Assembly (NCBI GenBank): GCA_001899085.1
Contig: MKVB01000010.1
Coordinates: 28,966 to 79,096 of the forward strand
DNA length: 50,131 nucleotides
Reading direction: 5' to 3'
DNA from: Devosia sp. 66-14
GTDB lineage: Bacteria; Pseudomonadota; Alphaproteobacteria; Rhizobiales; Devosiaceae
Below the pieces are notes generated by a model. That model searched no databases, was not told the origin of the DNA, and saw nothing but the letters and a program-made list of their open reading frames with translations. Both the position numbers and the translations under genes were made by a program. Of the stretch, positions 25,260 to 33,764 are shown piece by piece; position 1 is the stretch's first letter, and each line of letters starts with the position of its first letter.

Positions 25260-25560
25260 GGCTGATGTTCCCTGTCCCTGTGCTTACCTGTCCGGACGCT
25301 GAAGCCCCACGTACGGAAAGATCGTCCGGCTACGCCGGCACCCCTGGAGCCCGACGTCACCTTGCGGTCGCACGAGCCCGATAGGGAAGCTTCGCAACAG
25401 GCGGCCGTCCCGCTCAAGGCGCAAAGACGGCTAGGTTTTCGACTAAAACGTCTAGGTTCTGGAGAGCTGGTTCAGGCTGAGAAGCTTATCTATTCGGCAG
25501 GAAAGTGCTGGAAATCAGCGACTTGCGGCGCGGCGTCGCAGTGATGGCGTGCCCAACCGC
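25260..25560. promoter_or_regulatory. Control region upstream of the Dpp-hydantoinase operon, with a CTAGGTT direct repeat
   Basis: This 301-bp gap separates the binding-protein start from the LuxR regulator stop, both on the minus strand, and must carry the operon promoter. It has a local AT-rich patch at 25430-25500. CTAGGTT occurs twice in direct orientation, at 25431-25437 and 25452-25458, 21 bp apart (two helix turns). MalT-type LuxR activators bind direct repeats, so this is a candidate site for the adjacent regulator. No gene is seen here. Confidence 0.5.
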
Positions 25561-27906
25561 TCAACTCACCAGGCCAAGCGCTCTTGCCGCGCTGATCGCC
25601 TCGCGCCGACGCTTGCAGCCGAGTTTGCGGTAGGCGTTGGACAGATGGAACTTCACCGTCGCCTCGCTGAGGCCGAGGGCATTGGCAATGAACTTGTTGG
25701 ACGACCCCTCCGAGATCATCATCAGCACCTTGGTCTCGCGTCGGCTGAGCCCGTTCTGCGCTCCCAGCGCCGAGTTGGGCAGGCCGCCGTCGCGCAACCG
25801 GCGGAGCACCTGGCGGACCGGAGCGGAGATCTCGAGATACTCGCCGATCCGCTGCTGCTCGACCAGTTCGCTCAGGAACACCCGCTCCTCGGCAAGCGGC
25901 GCGATGGCGCCGAGCCGCGCGGCTTGCTCGAACACCTTCTGCAGCAACCCGCGCGCCCGTGACAGGTCGCGCTGCCGCTTGTAGACGAACGCCAGCCAGA
26001 CCTCGGCGCAAAGCCGCTGCCGTCCGGTAAGGTTGAGGTTACCGATGATGAAGCCGAGCTGCCGTTCGAGATGCGGGCGGGTCGGCTGCTCGTAGACGAT
26101 GTGGCGGAGCCAGATCATCGCCTGCACGATCTCGTCGCGGTCCTTCAGCCGCTCGAGCTCTTCGCCGGCAGCGGCAACCCAGGCCCGGGTGATCCGGGTG
26201 GCGAGCGCCGCGGTCTTTTCCGCCGCCTCCTGCCAGCGGTTGGCATTTTGCAGGATCGCCGCTTCGCGCAGCTCGATCATCAGGCCGAACTGACGGTTGG
26301 AGACCTGGTAGACCCGCCAGCGATCGAGGAAGTTCCGCGCCGCGATGGTGGAGAAATGCTCGCTCAGCGCCTGGCTGCCGTAATGCAGGGCGAACTCGAT
26401 CAGGCTGGGCCAGATTTCGCCATGCACGAAGTCGTCGAGCTCGGTGCTGAGAAAGCGCGCCAGCGGCTCCGGCTTGCCCCCTTCGTAGTCGACGCAGGCA
26501 TTGAGCAGCGCCAGGAGGCGATCGTCGCCCGGACTGTCGAACTCGACGGCCCGCAGGTAGCGGGCGGCCTGGTCCGCGTGCTGGCGCGCGTTGCTCGCAT
26601 CGCCCATCAGCAGCCGCATCAGGGCCTGGTGCAGGCTGATATAGAAGGCGAGCATCGGCACCTTGGCCTGCTCGTAGTGGTAGAGCGCGCGCTGCGCCAC
26701 ATCCTCGGCAGCCGCGAGGCGTCGGCCGCGAATGTAGAACTCCAGCACGGAATTGTAGAAGCTGCCGCGCACGATGTGGTCGTCGAGCGGCAGATCGCCC
26801 AGGGTGTCGAACACCTGTTCGAACAGCTCGTCGGTCAGCTGGTAATCCTCGTAGATCAGCATCACGACGCGAAAGGCGAGGAGATCGGTGCTGTATCGGT
26901 CGCGGTGCGTGAACACGCTGTGGAAGTCGTTGACCCCTGAGCCGAAGCGATCGGCCAGCAGCCGGCGCGCCCGTGCCACCTCGCCATGCTTGAGCGCCTG
27001 CATTGCAAGGCTCATCACCAGTGTGTCGTTGCCCAGGGCGTAGTCGGCCGGAAAGCCTGCGAGCACCCGGTCGAAGGCCGCGGCGCCGTGCCGGTAGAGA
27101 TAGAACCGCCCTCCGCCGGCGGCATAGACGGCAAACGCGTCGTCGAAACGGCCGATCGACTGCCACATCATGATGGCGTCGGTCATCAGCCCCTGTTCGG
27201 CATAGGCCGCCGCGAGTTCGGCGGCACGCTCCGGATGCTCGGACCGCGAGGCGATCTCCGCCGCGAGGGCATGTCGCAGCGCCGGCCGGACCGGATCGAG
27301 CAGCGCCAGCAACTCCGGGCTCGCGATCGAGCCCGGGCTCCCGTCCAGCCAGGCCGCCAGCGCCGCAAGCTCGGCTGCGCGCATCGGGGCCAGCAATTCG
27401 CTGGCGAGGAAACGCGCCAGCGTGTCTTCGCCGCCGCCTGATCGGCCAAGCAGGATCGGCCAGCCGTGCGACTGCTGAAACGCACGCTCGGCGAGGCGTG
27501 TCGGCATGGCCTGCCGCAGTTCGTCCCGGCCGATCAACAGCTCGGCTATGCCCAGACGGCGAACATGGCCGTAGACGGCGGCGCGATCGAGCGCCGGCAG
27601 CAGCGTCTCCGGTCGTTTGGCGACGATGATGCGCCGCTCGCCGGAGACAAAGGCCTCGGGCAGGGGGGCAGGCACACTGCCGGGCGGGATGTCCCACACC
27701 GTGACCGGCAGGCTGCTGTCGGGCGGCGCCGATGCCGAGCGATGGACGCCGGCGCCCAGTTCCTCCGCCAGTTGCGCCAGCAGGATCGATTTGCCCATGC
27801 CGGCCGGGGCCTCGAGCAGCAGCACCGTCTCGGGCGCGGCAAGCAGCTCGCTCCGTTTGCGCGCGCGGTCGATATAGGGTCTCGTCTGGGCGGCAGGCAT
27901 GGGCAT
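25561..27906 (-). CDS. MalT-like LuxR-family transcriptional activator (ATP-binding, large)
   Basis: 781 residues from the ATG at 27906 (MPMPAAQTRPYIDRARKRSE); the frame continues upstream but into the TetR gene. Domains: an AAA/STAND-type ATPase with Walker A LLLEAPAGMGKSILLAQLAE near residue 35; a long helical, TPR-like sensor region (about 250-700); and a C-terminal LuxR helix-turn-helix LSRRETKVLMMISEGSSNKF...ATVKFHLSNAYRKLG. MalT relatives are activated by a small ligand and ATP. It sits directly upstream of, and in line with, the Dpp-hydantoinase operon, so it is the best candidate for its activator. Confidence 0.85.
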   Translation of the reverse strand: MPMPAAQTRPYIDRARKRSELLAAPETVLLLEAPAGMGKSILLAQLAEELGAGVHRSASAPPDSSLPVTVWDIPPGSVPAPLPEAFVSGERRIIVAKRPETLLPALDRAAVYGHVRRLGIAELLIGRDELRQAMPTRLAERAFQQSHGWPILLGRSGGGEDTLARFLASELLAPMRAAELAALAAWLDGSPGSIASPELLALLDPVRPALRHALAAEIASRSEHPERAAELAAAYAEQGLMTDAIMMWQSIGRFDDAFAVYAAGGGRFYLYRHGAAAFDRVLAGFPADYALGNDTLVMSLAMQALKHGEVARARRLLADRFGSGVNDFHSVFTHRDRYSTDLLAFRVVMLIYEDYQLTDELFEQVFDTLGDLPLDDHIVRGSFYNSVLEFYIRGRRLAAAEDVAQRALYHYEQAKVPMLAFYISLHQALMRLLMGDASNARQHADQAARYLRAVEFDSPGDDRLLALLNACVDYEGGKPEPLARFLSTELDDFVHGEIWPSLIEFALHYGSQALSEHFSTIAARNFLDRWRVYQVSNRQFGLMIELREAAILQNANRWQEAAEKTAALATRITRAWVAAAGEELERLKDRDEIVQAMIWLRHIVYEQPTRPHLERQLGFIIGNLNLTGRQRLCAEVWLAFVYKRQRDLSRARGLLQKVFEQAARLGAIAPLAEERVFLSELVEQQRIGEYLEISAPVRQVLRRLRDGGLPNSALGAQNGLSRRETKVLMMISEGSSNKFIANALGLSEATVKFHLSNAYRKLGCKRRREAISAARALGLVS

Positions 27907-27992
27907 CGGGGGCAAGGCGCGGTCCTGTTCCCCGCTATGCTCCCGTAGAGCGGCCGCGATTGCAACGGCCGAGCGGACCGGCTGCGGTGCGG

Positions 27993-28607
27993 CTACTTCC
28001 GCACCGAGTTCAGCACCACATCGGCGAAGGCATTGCCGATATCGGCGGCGTTCTGCGGTCCGCGCGGGGTCAGCCACAGGAAGCTGTAGAAATACATGCC
28101 GAGCAGGCCCTTCAGCACCACGCTGGGGGTCGGCTTGAACACGCCCTTGGTGAGGCCGTCGGACAGCGCCATGGCCCAGATCGCCTGGTAGTCCGAGTGC
28201 AGCCCGGTCACGGCGCGGCGCCGCTCGTCGGTCAGGGCGTGCAGTTCGCGGAAGCACACGGTCATTTCGGACAGGTGCTCCGAGATTGTCATCATCAGCG
28301 CCCGGCTCAACGCCCGCACCCGTTCCACCGGATCGGTCTCCGCCTCGGCGATGGCCCGGCCATCGGTGATCAGATCCGACATGTAGGCGGTGGTGATGTC
28401 GTAGAGCAGGTCTTCCTTGCTGGAGATGTGATAGTAGAGCGCGCCACGCCCCAGGCCCGTCGCTTCGCTGATCTCGTTCACGCCGACGCCCGAATATCCC
28501 CGGTCGGCAAACAGGTTCGCAGCGACCTGCAGCACTTTGAGCCGGGTCGGCGACACTTTGCGGCCATCGCCCTTGTCGCTCTGAAGCTTGGTCATTTGTT
28601 CGTTCAT
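27993..28607 (-). CDS. TetR-family transcriptional regulator
   Basis: 204 residues. The N-terminal DNA-binding domain is VLQVAANLFADRGYSGVGV-NEISEATGLGRGALYYHISSKEDLLYDI, a clear TetR helix-turn-helix (about residues 25-70). The C-terminal ligand domain does not identify the effector; the controlled genes suggest an acyl-CoA. It is divergent from the MaoC gene. A 17-bp palindromic operator lies in the shared region and the identical site precedes the sugar-importer operon, so it probably represses itself and the catabolic locus. ATG at 28607, or 28595 (MTKLQSDK). Confidence 0.9.
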   Translation of the reverse strand: MNEQMTKLQSDKGDGRKVSPTRLKVLQVAANLFADRGYSGVGVNEISEATGLGRGALYYHISSKEDLLYDITTAYMSDLITDGRAIAEAETDPVERVRALSRALMMTISEHLSEMTVCFRELHALTDERRRAVTGLHSDYQAIWAMALSDGLTKGVFKPTPSVVLKGLLGMYFYSFLWLTPRGPQNAADIGNAFADVVLNSVRK

Positions 28608-28722
28608 CTAAGACTCGTCCCGTCCGGCGCTGACGTGTTTGCGCTGTGTTTGGCCAAGTTTCACAGACCGGTCAATCCACAGATCGCAAAGGCCGGGTTG
28701 ACCACGCTCTCTCATCAACTCT

Positions 28723-28739
28723 ATTGTACCGATCGGTCA
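28723..28739. promoter_or_regulatory. TetR-type operator O1
   Basis: ATTGTACCGATCGGTCA contains the perfect palindrome ACCGATCGGT. The identical 17 bp occurs in inverted orientation at 29442-29458. It lies 116 bp upstream of the tetR start and 176 bp upstream of maoC, so it can control both directions. Assignment to the adjacent TetR protein is inference. Confidence 0.75.
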
Positions 28740-28793
28740 CCACGAAACAAGCCCAAAGCTGGCGTGGTCCATCGAGGTCAGGGAGAGCATGAA

Positions 28794-28922
28794 ATGCCTG
28801 CGTCTTCAGCAAATTGCGTGACATCGCGCAGCGCTGCAGCCTCCTGCGAACCGATCGTAACATCGCTGTCCAGGCTCGACCAGTCGGTACAGAATCTTAT
28901 TGGAGGCACTGAACGTGTCTGA
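28794..28922 (+). CDS. Possible 42-residue leader ORF overlapping the maoC start
   Basis: MPASSANCVTSRSAAASCEP... is 42 codons plus stop. Its ATG lies 7 bp after AGGGAGAG (28780-28787), a better ribosome site than many genes here have, and its TGA overlaps the maoC GTG by 8 nt. No known family. It could be a leader that couples translation to maoC. A second ATG at 28789 in another frame gives only 10 codons. Against it: operator O2 falls inside it and the codon use is not strongly coding. Confidence 0.25.
   Translation: MPASSANCVTSRSAAASCEPIVTSLSRLDQSVQNLIGGTERV
28878..28891. promoter_or_regulatory. Weaker TetR-type operator O2
   Basis: GACCAGTCGGTACA matches the O1/O3 core GACCGATCGGTACA except for two central bases; the outer half-sites GACC and TCGGTAC are kept. 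It ends 23 bp before the maoC GTG, where repressor binding would block transcription. Confidence 0.5.
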
Positions 28923-29388
28923 CGACAAAACCCCGTCCGGCTGGGTCGGAACGATCAAGGGCATGCCGAGCGTCGGCAGTTTCGCCGAGCGATCCCGCCG
29001 CGTCACCATGCGCGACATCGAGGCCTTCACCGAGATGACCGGCGACCGCAATCCGCTGCACTACGACCGCGAACTGGCCGAAAGCACGGTGTTCGGCAAG
29101 CTGATCGTCCAGGGCGGCGTCACCTCCGGCATCCTCAATGCCATCGTCGCCGAGGACCTGCCGGGCCCGGGAACGGTGTTTCTCGGCGTCGAATGGAAGT
29201 TCTCCAAGGCCGTCGGCGTCGACGAGGAAATCACCGGCCGGGTCGAGGTGACCAAGGTCCGCGAGGACAAGCCGATCGTCACCCTGACCACCACCATTCG
29301 CAACGCCGAAGGCGACGTTTGCCTGAGCGGCACCGCCACCACCTACACCGTGCCGCTGCGCCGCACGTCGGCTGCCGCAGCCGAATGA
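28915..29388 (+). CDS. MaoC-family (R)-hydratase / acyl dehydratase
   Basis: 157 residues from a GTG with GGAGG 8 bp upstream; a TTG at 28900 is the only alternative. Hot-dog fold with the hydratase-2 signature FTEMTGDRNPLHYDRELAE, including the catalytic Asp44 and His49, then FGKLIVQGGVTSGILNA. Such enzymes add water to trans-2-enoyl-CoA or act in the reverse direction. Located between two TetR operators and upstream of the sugar importer, and in the same locus as acetoacetyl-CoA synthetase and thiolases, it likely works in beta-oxidation of an imported acyl compound. Confidence 0.9.
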   Translation: MSDDKTPSGWVGTIKGMPSVGSFAERSRRVTMRDIEAFTEMTGDRNPLHYDRELAESTVFGKLIVQGGVTSGILNAIVAEDLPGPGTVFLGVEWKFSKAVGVDEEITGRVEVTKVREDKPIVTLTTTIRNAEGDVCLSGTATTYTVPLRRTSAAAAE

Positions 29389-29441
29389 AATCGGGCGTTT
29401 CGGCTGATTGACAACCTGTCGAAGCGTCTCTAAGCGTGTAC

Positions 29442-29458
29442 TGACCGATCGGTACAAT
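29442..29458. promoter_or_regulatory. TetR-type operator O3 upstream of the sugar-importer operon
   Basis: TGACCGATCGGTACAAT is the exact reverse complement of the 17-bp O1 site. It lies 71 bp upstream of the binding-protein ATG, in the promoter position. A copy this exact in two control regions 700 bp apart strongly suggests a common repressor. Confidence 0.78.
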
Positions 29459-29529
29459 TGGTGCGCCAAACACCGGAGCAACCGGGCAGGCGACCGACGC
29501 AGCCGGTCACAACAGGGAGGAAGACCGAT

Positions 29530-30885
29530 ATGACGACGTTTTCGCGCCGTAAGGCGCTGGCGCTGGCCGGGGCAGTCGCGCTGGCGACTGGCCTTGCCGC
29601 AGCAACCCCGGTGCTCGCCCAGGACTGCGAGAAGGTCGACCTGACCTTCACGTTCTGGGGCTCGGTGAACGAGAAGAACGACATCGAAGCCGCGGTGAAG
29701 AACTGGAACGAGAAGAACCCGTGCATCCAGGTCAAGCCGATGCACATTCCGGCGACCGGCACCAACTACGTGCAGAAGCTGACCACGATGATCGCCTCCA
29801 ACACGGCGCCCGACATCGGCTATCTCGGCGAGAGCCAGGCGTTCCAGTGGGCTACTGAAGGCAAGATTCTGGACCTGTCGCCCTATATGGGCGAGACGCC
29901 GGACCAGCAGTACATCAAGTCGACCATCTACAAGGCCGGCGATACCCTGATGGGCACCGGCCTCGCCACCGGCGTGATGCTGATCTACTACAACAAGGAC
30001 GTGTTCGACGCCGCCGGCGTTCCCTATCCGCCGGCCAAGGCCGACGAGGCCTGGACCTGGCAGCAGTTCGTCGACAACGCCAAGTTGCTGACCAAGGACC
30101 GTTCCGGCAAGAATGCCACCGACCCGGCATTCGACCCCAACGCCATCGACACCTTTGGCGTGACGCTCCCCTCGTGGTGGGGTGGCTGGTACCCGTTCGT
30201 CATGTCCAATGGTGGCCAGTTCGCCAACGAGGACGGCACCGCGCTGACCCTCAACTCGCCCGAAGCGGTCGAGGCACTGCAGGCGTTCCAGGACCTGATC
30301 TACAAGGATCACGTCATGCCGAACCCCACCCAGACCTCGAGCCTGCCCACCGGCGACGTGCTGATGCAGTCGCGCAAGGTCGCCATGAGCATGGACGGCA
30401 TGTGGCGCGTCACCGACTTCTCCAAGCTCGGCATCAACTGGGGCGTCGGCGTCTTGCCCAAGTGGAAGACCGCCGAGACCGTGGTGCTGTCGGTGCCCAA
30501 GGTGATCTTCAGCCAGACCAAGCACCCCAAGGAAGCCTACGAGTTCTACAAGTACATCTCGGATCCGGCACAGGTCGGCCTGTTCAAGTCGGGCCTGTGG
30601 GCGCCGCATGAGAAGGCCTACTTCACCGATCCCGAGCTGCTGAAGACCTGGGTGTTGGCCGAAGGCAGCGCCTATCCTCCCGAGGCGATGGATGCCATCG
30701 TCGACTACACGCTGAACCATGCGCCGCAGCAGGCCCCGGTCTACCAGCTGAAGAACATCGGGCAGATCATGAGCGAGGCTGTTGAACCCAACATCCAGCA
30801 GCTGATGAACAACAAGGCGACCGCTCAGGAAGCCATGGACAAGGCTGTCGCCACCGCGCAGCCGATGATGCAGGGCCGCTGGTAA
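29530..30885 (+). CDS. Family 1 sugar ABC transporter substrate-binding protein
   Basis: 451 residues; ATG after GGGAGGA (29514-29520). The signal region MTTFSRRKALALAGAVALAT has a twin-arginine-like SRRKAL motif, so Tat export is possible. The mature protein shows the SBP_bac_1 pattern: VDLTFTFWGSVNEKNDIEAAV, TTMIASNTAPDIGYLGES, YYNKDVFDAAGVPYPP, and the DVLMQSRKVAMSMDGMW region. It binds a sugar, glycoside or polyol for the permeases that follow. First gene of a long rightward operon under operator O3. Confidence 0.92.
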   Translation: MTTFSRRKALALAGAVALATGLAAATPVLAQDCEKVDLTFTFWGSVNEKNDIEAAVKNWNEKNPCIQVKPMHIPATGTNYVQKLTTMIASNTAPDIGYLGESQAFQWATEGKILDLSPYMGETPDQQYIKSTIYKAGDTLMGTGLATGVMLIYYNKDVFDAAGVPYPPAKADEAWTWQQFVDNAKLLTKDRSGKNATDPAFDPNAIDTFGVTLPSWWGGWYPFVMSNGGQFANEDGTALTLNSPEAVEALQAFQDLIYKDHVMPNPTQTSSLPTGDVLMQSRKVAMSMDGMWRVTDFSKLGINWGVGVLPKWKTAETVVLSVPKVIFSQTKHPKEAYEFYKYISDPAQVGLFKSGLWAPHEKAYFTDPELLKTWVLAEGSAYPPEAMDAIVDYTLNHAPQQAPVYQLKNIGQIMSEAVEPNIQQLMNNKATAQEAMDKAVATAQPMMQGRW

Positions 30886-30888
30886 CCG

Positions 30889-31863
30889 ATGACGAACTCC
30901 TCCTCCCCTGACGGAGTGATGCTGACGGAGCGGCCTTCGGGCCGCTCCGCCACGACCGGCGCCCGGGCGAGGATGAGCCCACGCCGCCGCTCCGAGATCA
31001 CCTGGGCGCTGACCTTCGTGGCGCCGGCTGTACTCGGCTTCGTGCTGCTCAAGGCGATGCCGATCCTGTTCAGCCTCTATATCGCCATGACCGACTGGAG
31101 CGCCGTCGGCAACGCCCACTGGGTCGGGCTCGACAACTTCGAAAAGATGCTGTTCGCCGATCCGCTGTTCTGGCGTTCCCTCGAGGTCACGGCCTACTAC
31201 ACGCTGGTCTCGGTACCGGCGAGCATGGCTTTCGCCTTTTTCCTTGCGACGCTGCTGAACCAGCGCATCCCCGGACTGGGGATTTTCCGCACCATCTTCT
31301 ACATCCCCTCGATCGTGCCGATCATCGCCTCGACGGTGATCTGGCTGTGGATGTTCAATCCGGATTTCGGCCTGTTCAACTCGGTGCTCGGCGCCTTCGG
31401 CATTCCCAAGATGCAGTATATTTTCAGCGAGGAGCAGGTGGTTCCGTCGCTGGTGTTCATGAGCATCTGGGGCGTTGGCCCGATGATGATCATCTTCCTC
31501 GCCGGCCTGCAGGAAGTGCCCAAGGAACTCTACGAGGCCGCCGATATCGACGGCTCCAATGCCTGGCACAAGCTGGTGCACATCACCCTGCCGATGATGA
31601 CGCCGACGATCCTGTTCAACCTGATGATCTCGATGGTCGCCGCGTTCCAGACCTTCGTGCAGCCGTTCATCATGACCAATGGCGGTCCCAACAATGGCAG
31701 CCTGTTCTTCGTGTTCTGGATCTATCGCAAGGCCTTCCAGGACTCGCAGATGGGCTACGCCTCGGCGCTGGCCTGGGCGCTGTTCATCATCATCTCGGTG
31801 CTGAGCTACCTGATCTTCCGGACGTCCAACCGCTGGGTGTTCTATCGCGGAGGCGATAACTGA
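30889..31863 (+). CDS. Sugar ABC transporter permease, MalF/UgpA type
   Basis: 324 residues from the ATG 3 bp after the binding-protein stop. The first ~28 residues are low-complexity and contain a strong hairpin; an internal ATG at 30973 (MSPRRRSEITWAL) starts just before the first membrane helix and may be the true start. Six helices; the EAA loop is LYEAADIDGSNAWHKLVHITLPMM. Shares one base with the next permease gene (TGATG). No ATPase gene is found in this operon. Confidence 0.9.
   Translation: MTNSSSPDGVMLTERPSGRSATTGARARMSPRRRSEITWALTFVAPAVLGFVLLKAMPILFSLYIAMTDWSAVGNAHWVGLDNFEKMLFADPLFWRSLEVTAYYTLVSVPASMAFAFFLATLLNQRIPGLGIFRTIFYIPSIVPIIASTVIWLWMFNPDFGLFNSVLGAFGIPKMQYIFSEEQVVPSLVFMSIWGVGPMMIIFLAGLQEVPKELYEAADIDGSNAWHKLVHITLPMMTPTILFNLMISMVAAFQTFVQPFIMTNGGPNNGSLFFVFWIYRKAFQDSQMGYASALAWALFIIISVLSYLIFRTSNRWVFYRGGDN
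30926..30949 (+). promoter_or_regulatory. UUCG-capped stem-loop after the binding-protein gene
   Basis: CGGAGCGGCC-TTCG-GGCCGCTCCG is a 10-bp perfect stem with the extra-stable UUCG tetraloop, 40 bp after the binding-protein stop. No T-tract follows. It probably stabilises the binding-protein mRNA or limits permease translation, parallel to the hairpin at 23670-23703 in the other importer operon. Confidence 0.7.
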
Positions 31864-32741
31864 TGAGCGCGATGGAACACGACACCTCGATCGGCGATAC
31901 GCTGATACGCAACGCCCCGGGCGTGAACAAGCGTCGCCTCGCTTTCCTGCTCTGCGTGCTGCTGAGCGTGGCGATGATCCTGCCTTTGGCCTGGCTGGCC
32001 CGCTCCTCGCTGATGGAGATGGGGCAGATCTTCATCTTTCCGCCCGAATGGATCCCCAACCCCTTCGCCTGGCACAACTATCCCGACGCGCTCACCACCA
32101 TTCCGTTCTTCCTTTATCTCTGGAACTCCGCGCTGGTGGTGGTGCCGACGATCCTCGGCACGCTGTTCAGCTGCTCGCTGGCCGCCTATGCCTTCGCCCG
32201 CCTGCGCTGGCCGTTCCGCGACCAGATCTTCGCCGTGCTGATGGCGACGCTGATGCTGCCCTATGTGATCACGCTGATCCCGACCTTCCTGATCTGGTCG
32301 GGGCTGGGCTTTGTCGACACTTATGTGCCGCTGATCGTGCCGCACTGGCTGGGCACCAACGTGTTCTACATCTTCCTCCTGCGGCAGTTCTTCAAGGCGC
32401 TGCCCAAGGAACTCGACGAGGCTGCCACCATCGACGGCGCGCATATCGTGCAGGTGTTCTGGTACATCGTGCTGCCGCTCAGCCGCCCGGCACTGCTGGT
32501 GGTCGCCATCCTCTCGGGGCTCGGCGCCTGGAACGACTTCGTCGATCCGCTCGTCTACATCAACTCCTCGGAGAAATACACGGTTGCCCTGGGGCTCAGT
32601 CAGTTCGTCGGGTTGTACACCAGCCAGTGGAGCCTGCTGATGGCCGCTGCGACCGTCGTGATCATCCCGGTGATCATCGTGTTCTTCTTTACCCAACGCT
32701 ACTTCATGACCAGCATCACCATGACTGGTCTCAAGGGCTGA
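31863..32741 (+). CDS. Sugar ABC transporter permease, MalG/UgpE type
   Basis: 292 residues. N-terminal helix LAFLLCVLLSVAMILPLAWL, then the MalG-like periplasmic region NPFAWHNYPDAL, and the EAA loop LPKELDEAATIDGAHIVQVFWYIVLPLS. Ends FMTSITMTGLKG, as in most MalG-type permeases. The start overlaps the previous stop by one base. With the MalF-type subunit it forms the channel; the energising ATPase must come from another locus. Confidence 0.92.
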   Translation: MSAMEHDTSIGDTLIRNAPGVNKRRLAFLLCVLLSVAMILPLAWLARSSLMEMGQIFIFPPEWIPNPFAWHNYPDALTTIPFFLYLWNSALVVVPTILGTLFSCSLAAYAFARLRWPFRDQIFAVLMATLMLPYVITLIPTFLIWSGLGFVDTYVPLIVPHWLGTNVFYIFLLRQFFKALPKELDEAATIDGAHIVQVFWYIVLPLSRPALLVVAILSGLGAWNDFVDPLVYINSSEKYTVALGLSQFVGLYTSQWSLLMAAATVVIIPVIIVFFFTQRYFMTSITMTGLKG

Positions 32742-32762
32742 CAACGCCACAAGGAATGAACG

Positions 32763-33764
32763 GTGTCTGATAGCAAAATGAACGCCCGGCCGCGCATCGC
32801 GCTGGTTGGCGCAGGTGGGCTCGGCAATGTCTGGGCGCAGACCATCGCGACGGATGCCGGGGTCGAGTTCGCCGCCATCGTCGATCCGCTGATCGGCAGC
32901 GGCAAGGAGTCGGCCTGGCTGGCGAACCATGCCGCGGTGCCCAAGTTCACCACCCTCGCGGCGGCCGCCGCGGCCGGGCTCGACGCCGTCGTGGTGACGG
33001 CCCACTCCACCGTGCACGCCGAGATCCTGCGCGGCGCCATCGACCTCGGACTCAGCGCCTTGGTGGAGAAGCCCTTCACCATCAGTTATGCCGACAGCGA
33101 GGACATCGTCGCGCGCGCCGCGAGCCAGGGCGTCACGATCATGGTCAGCCAGAACTACCGGTTCTTCCCGGGCGCGTTGCTGATCCGCGACATGGTGCGC
33201 GACGGACGTTATGGCAAAGTCGTCTCGGTGGTCGGCGAGTTCTGGTGCGATTGGGCCGGCAAGCCGTACCAGCACGCCATGACCCACGTGATGGGTCTCG
33301 AGATGGCGGTGCACCATTTCGACCTCTGCCGGGCCATGTTCGATGCCGATGCAGCCGGCGGTTACGTGCGCGAATGGCAGCCCGCCAACTCGCAATATGC
33401 CGGCGGCGGCGCCATCGAGGCGCTGTTCGACATGCGGGGCAGGGCAACCGACTTCCCCTTTACCTATACCGGGAGCCTCGTTGGTCGCGCCCCCCGCACC
33501 CCATGGGGCGGCAAGTGGCGGATCGAGTTCGACACCGAGACGCTGGTCGTCGACGAGGTCGCCGGTCGCTACGGCGTCTATCGCGCGCATGCCGATGGCC
33601 ATGAATGGCTGGCCTCGTTCGATGGTGAGACCATGGGCTTCAACCGCCCATTCGAGCATTTCGTCGCCTGCCTCAAGAGCGGCGAGGAGCCCTGGAGCTC
33701 GGGACGCGACAACCTGGGAACGATGAAGATGGCGCTCGGCGCCCAGTTCTTCGGCAACCGATGA
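32763..33764 (+). CDS. Gfo/Idh/MocA-family oxidoreductase
   Basis: 333 residues from a GTG with AAGGAA six bases upstream. The N-terminal Rossmann fold has RIALVGAGGLGNVWAQT; the family EKPFT motif (LVEKPFTISY) supplies the catalytic Lys; and MAVHHFDLCRAMF carries the usual His of the active site. These NAD(P)-dependent enzymes oxidise hydroxyls of sugars, glycosides or inositols. Directly after the sugar permeases, it likely makes the first change to the imported compound. Overlaps the next gene by 4 nt. Confidence 0.9.
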   Translation: MSDSKMNARPRIALVGAGGLGNVWAQTIATDAGVEFAAIVDPLIGSGKESAWLANHAAVPKFTTLAAAAAAGLDAVVVTAHSTVHAEILRGAIDLGLSALVEKPFTISYADSEDIVARAASQGVTIMVSQNYRFFPGALLIRDMVRDGRYGKVVSVVGEFWCDWAGKPYQHAMTHVMGLEMAVHHFDLCRAMFDADAAGGYVREWQPANSQYAGGGAIEALFDMRGRATDFPFTYTGSLVGRAPRTPWGGKWRIEFDTETLVVDEVAGRYGVYRAHADGHEWLASFDGETMGFNRPFEHFVACLKSGEEPWSSGRDNLGTMKMALGAQFFGNR

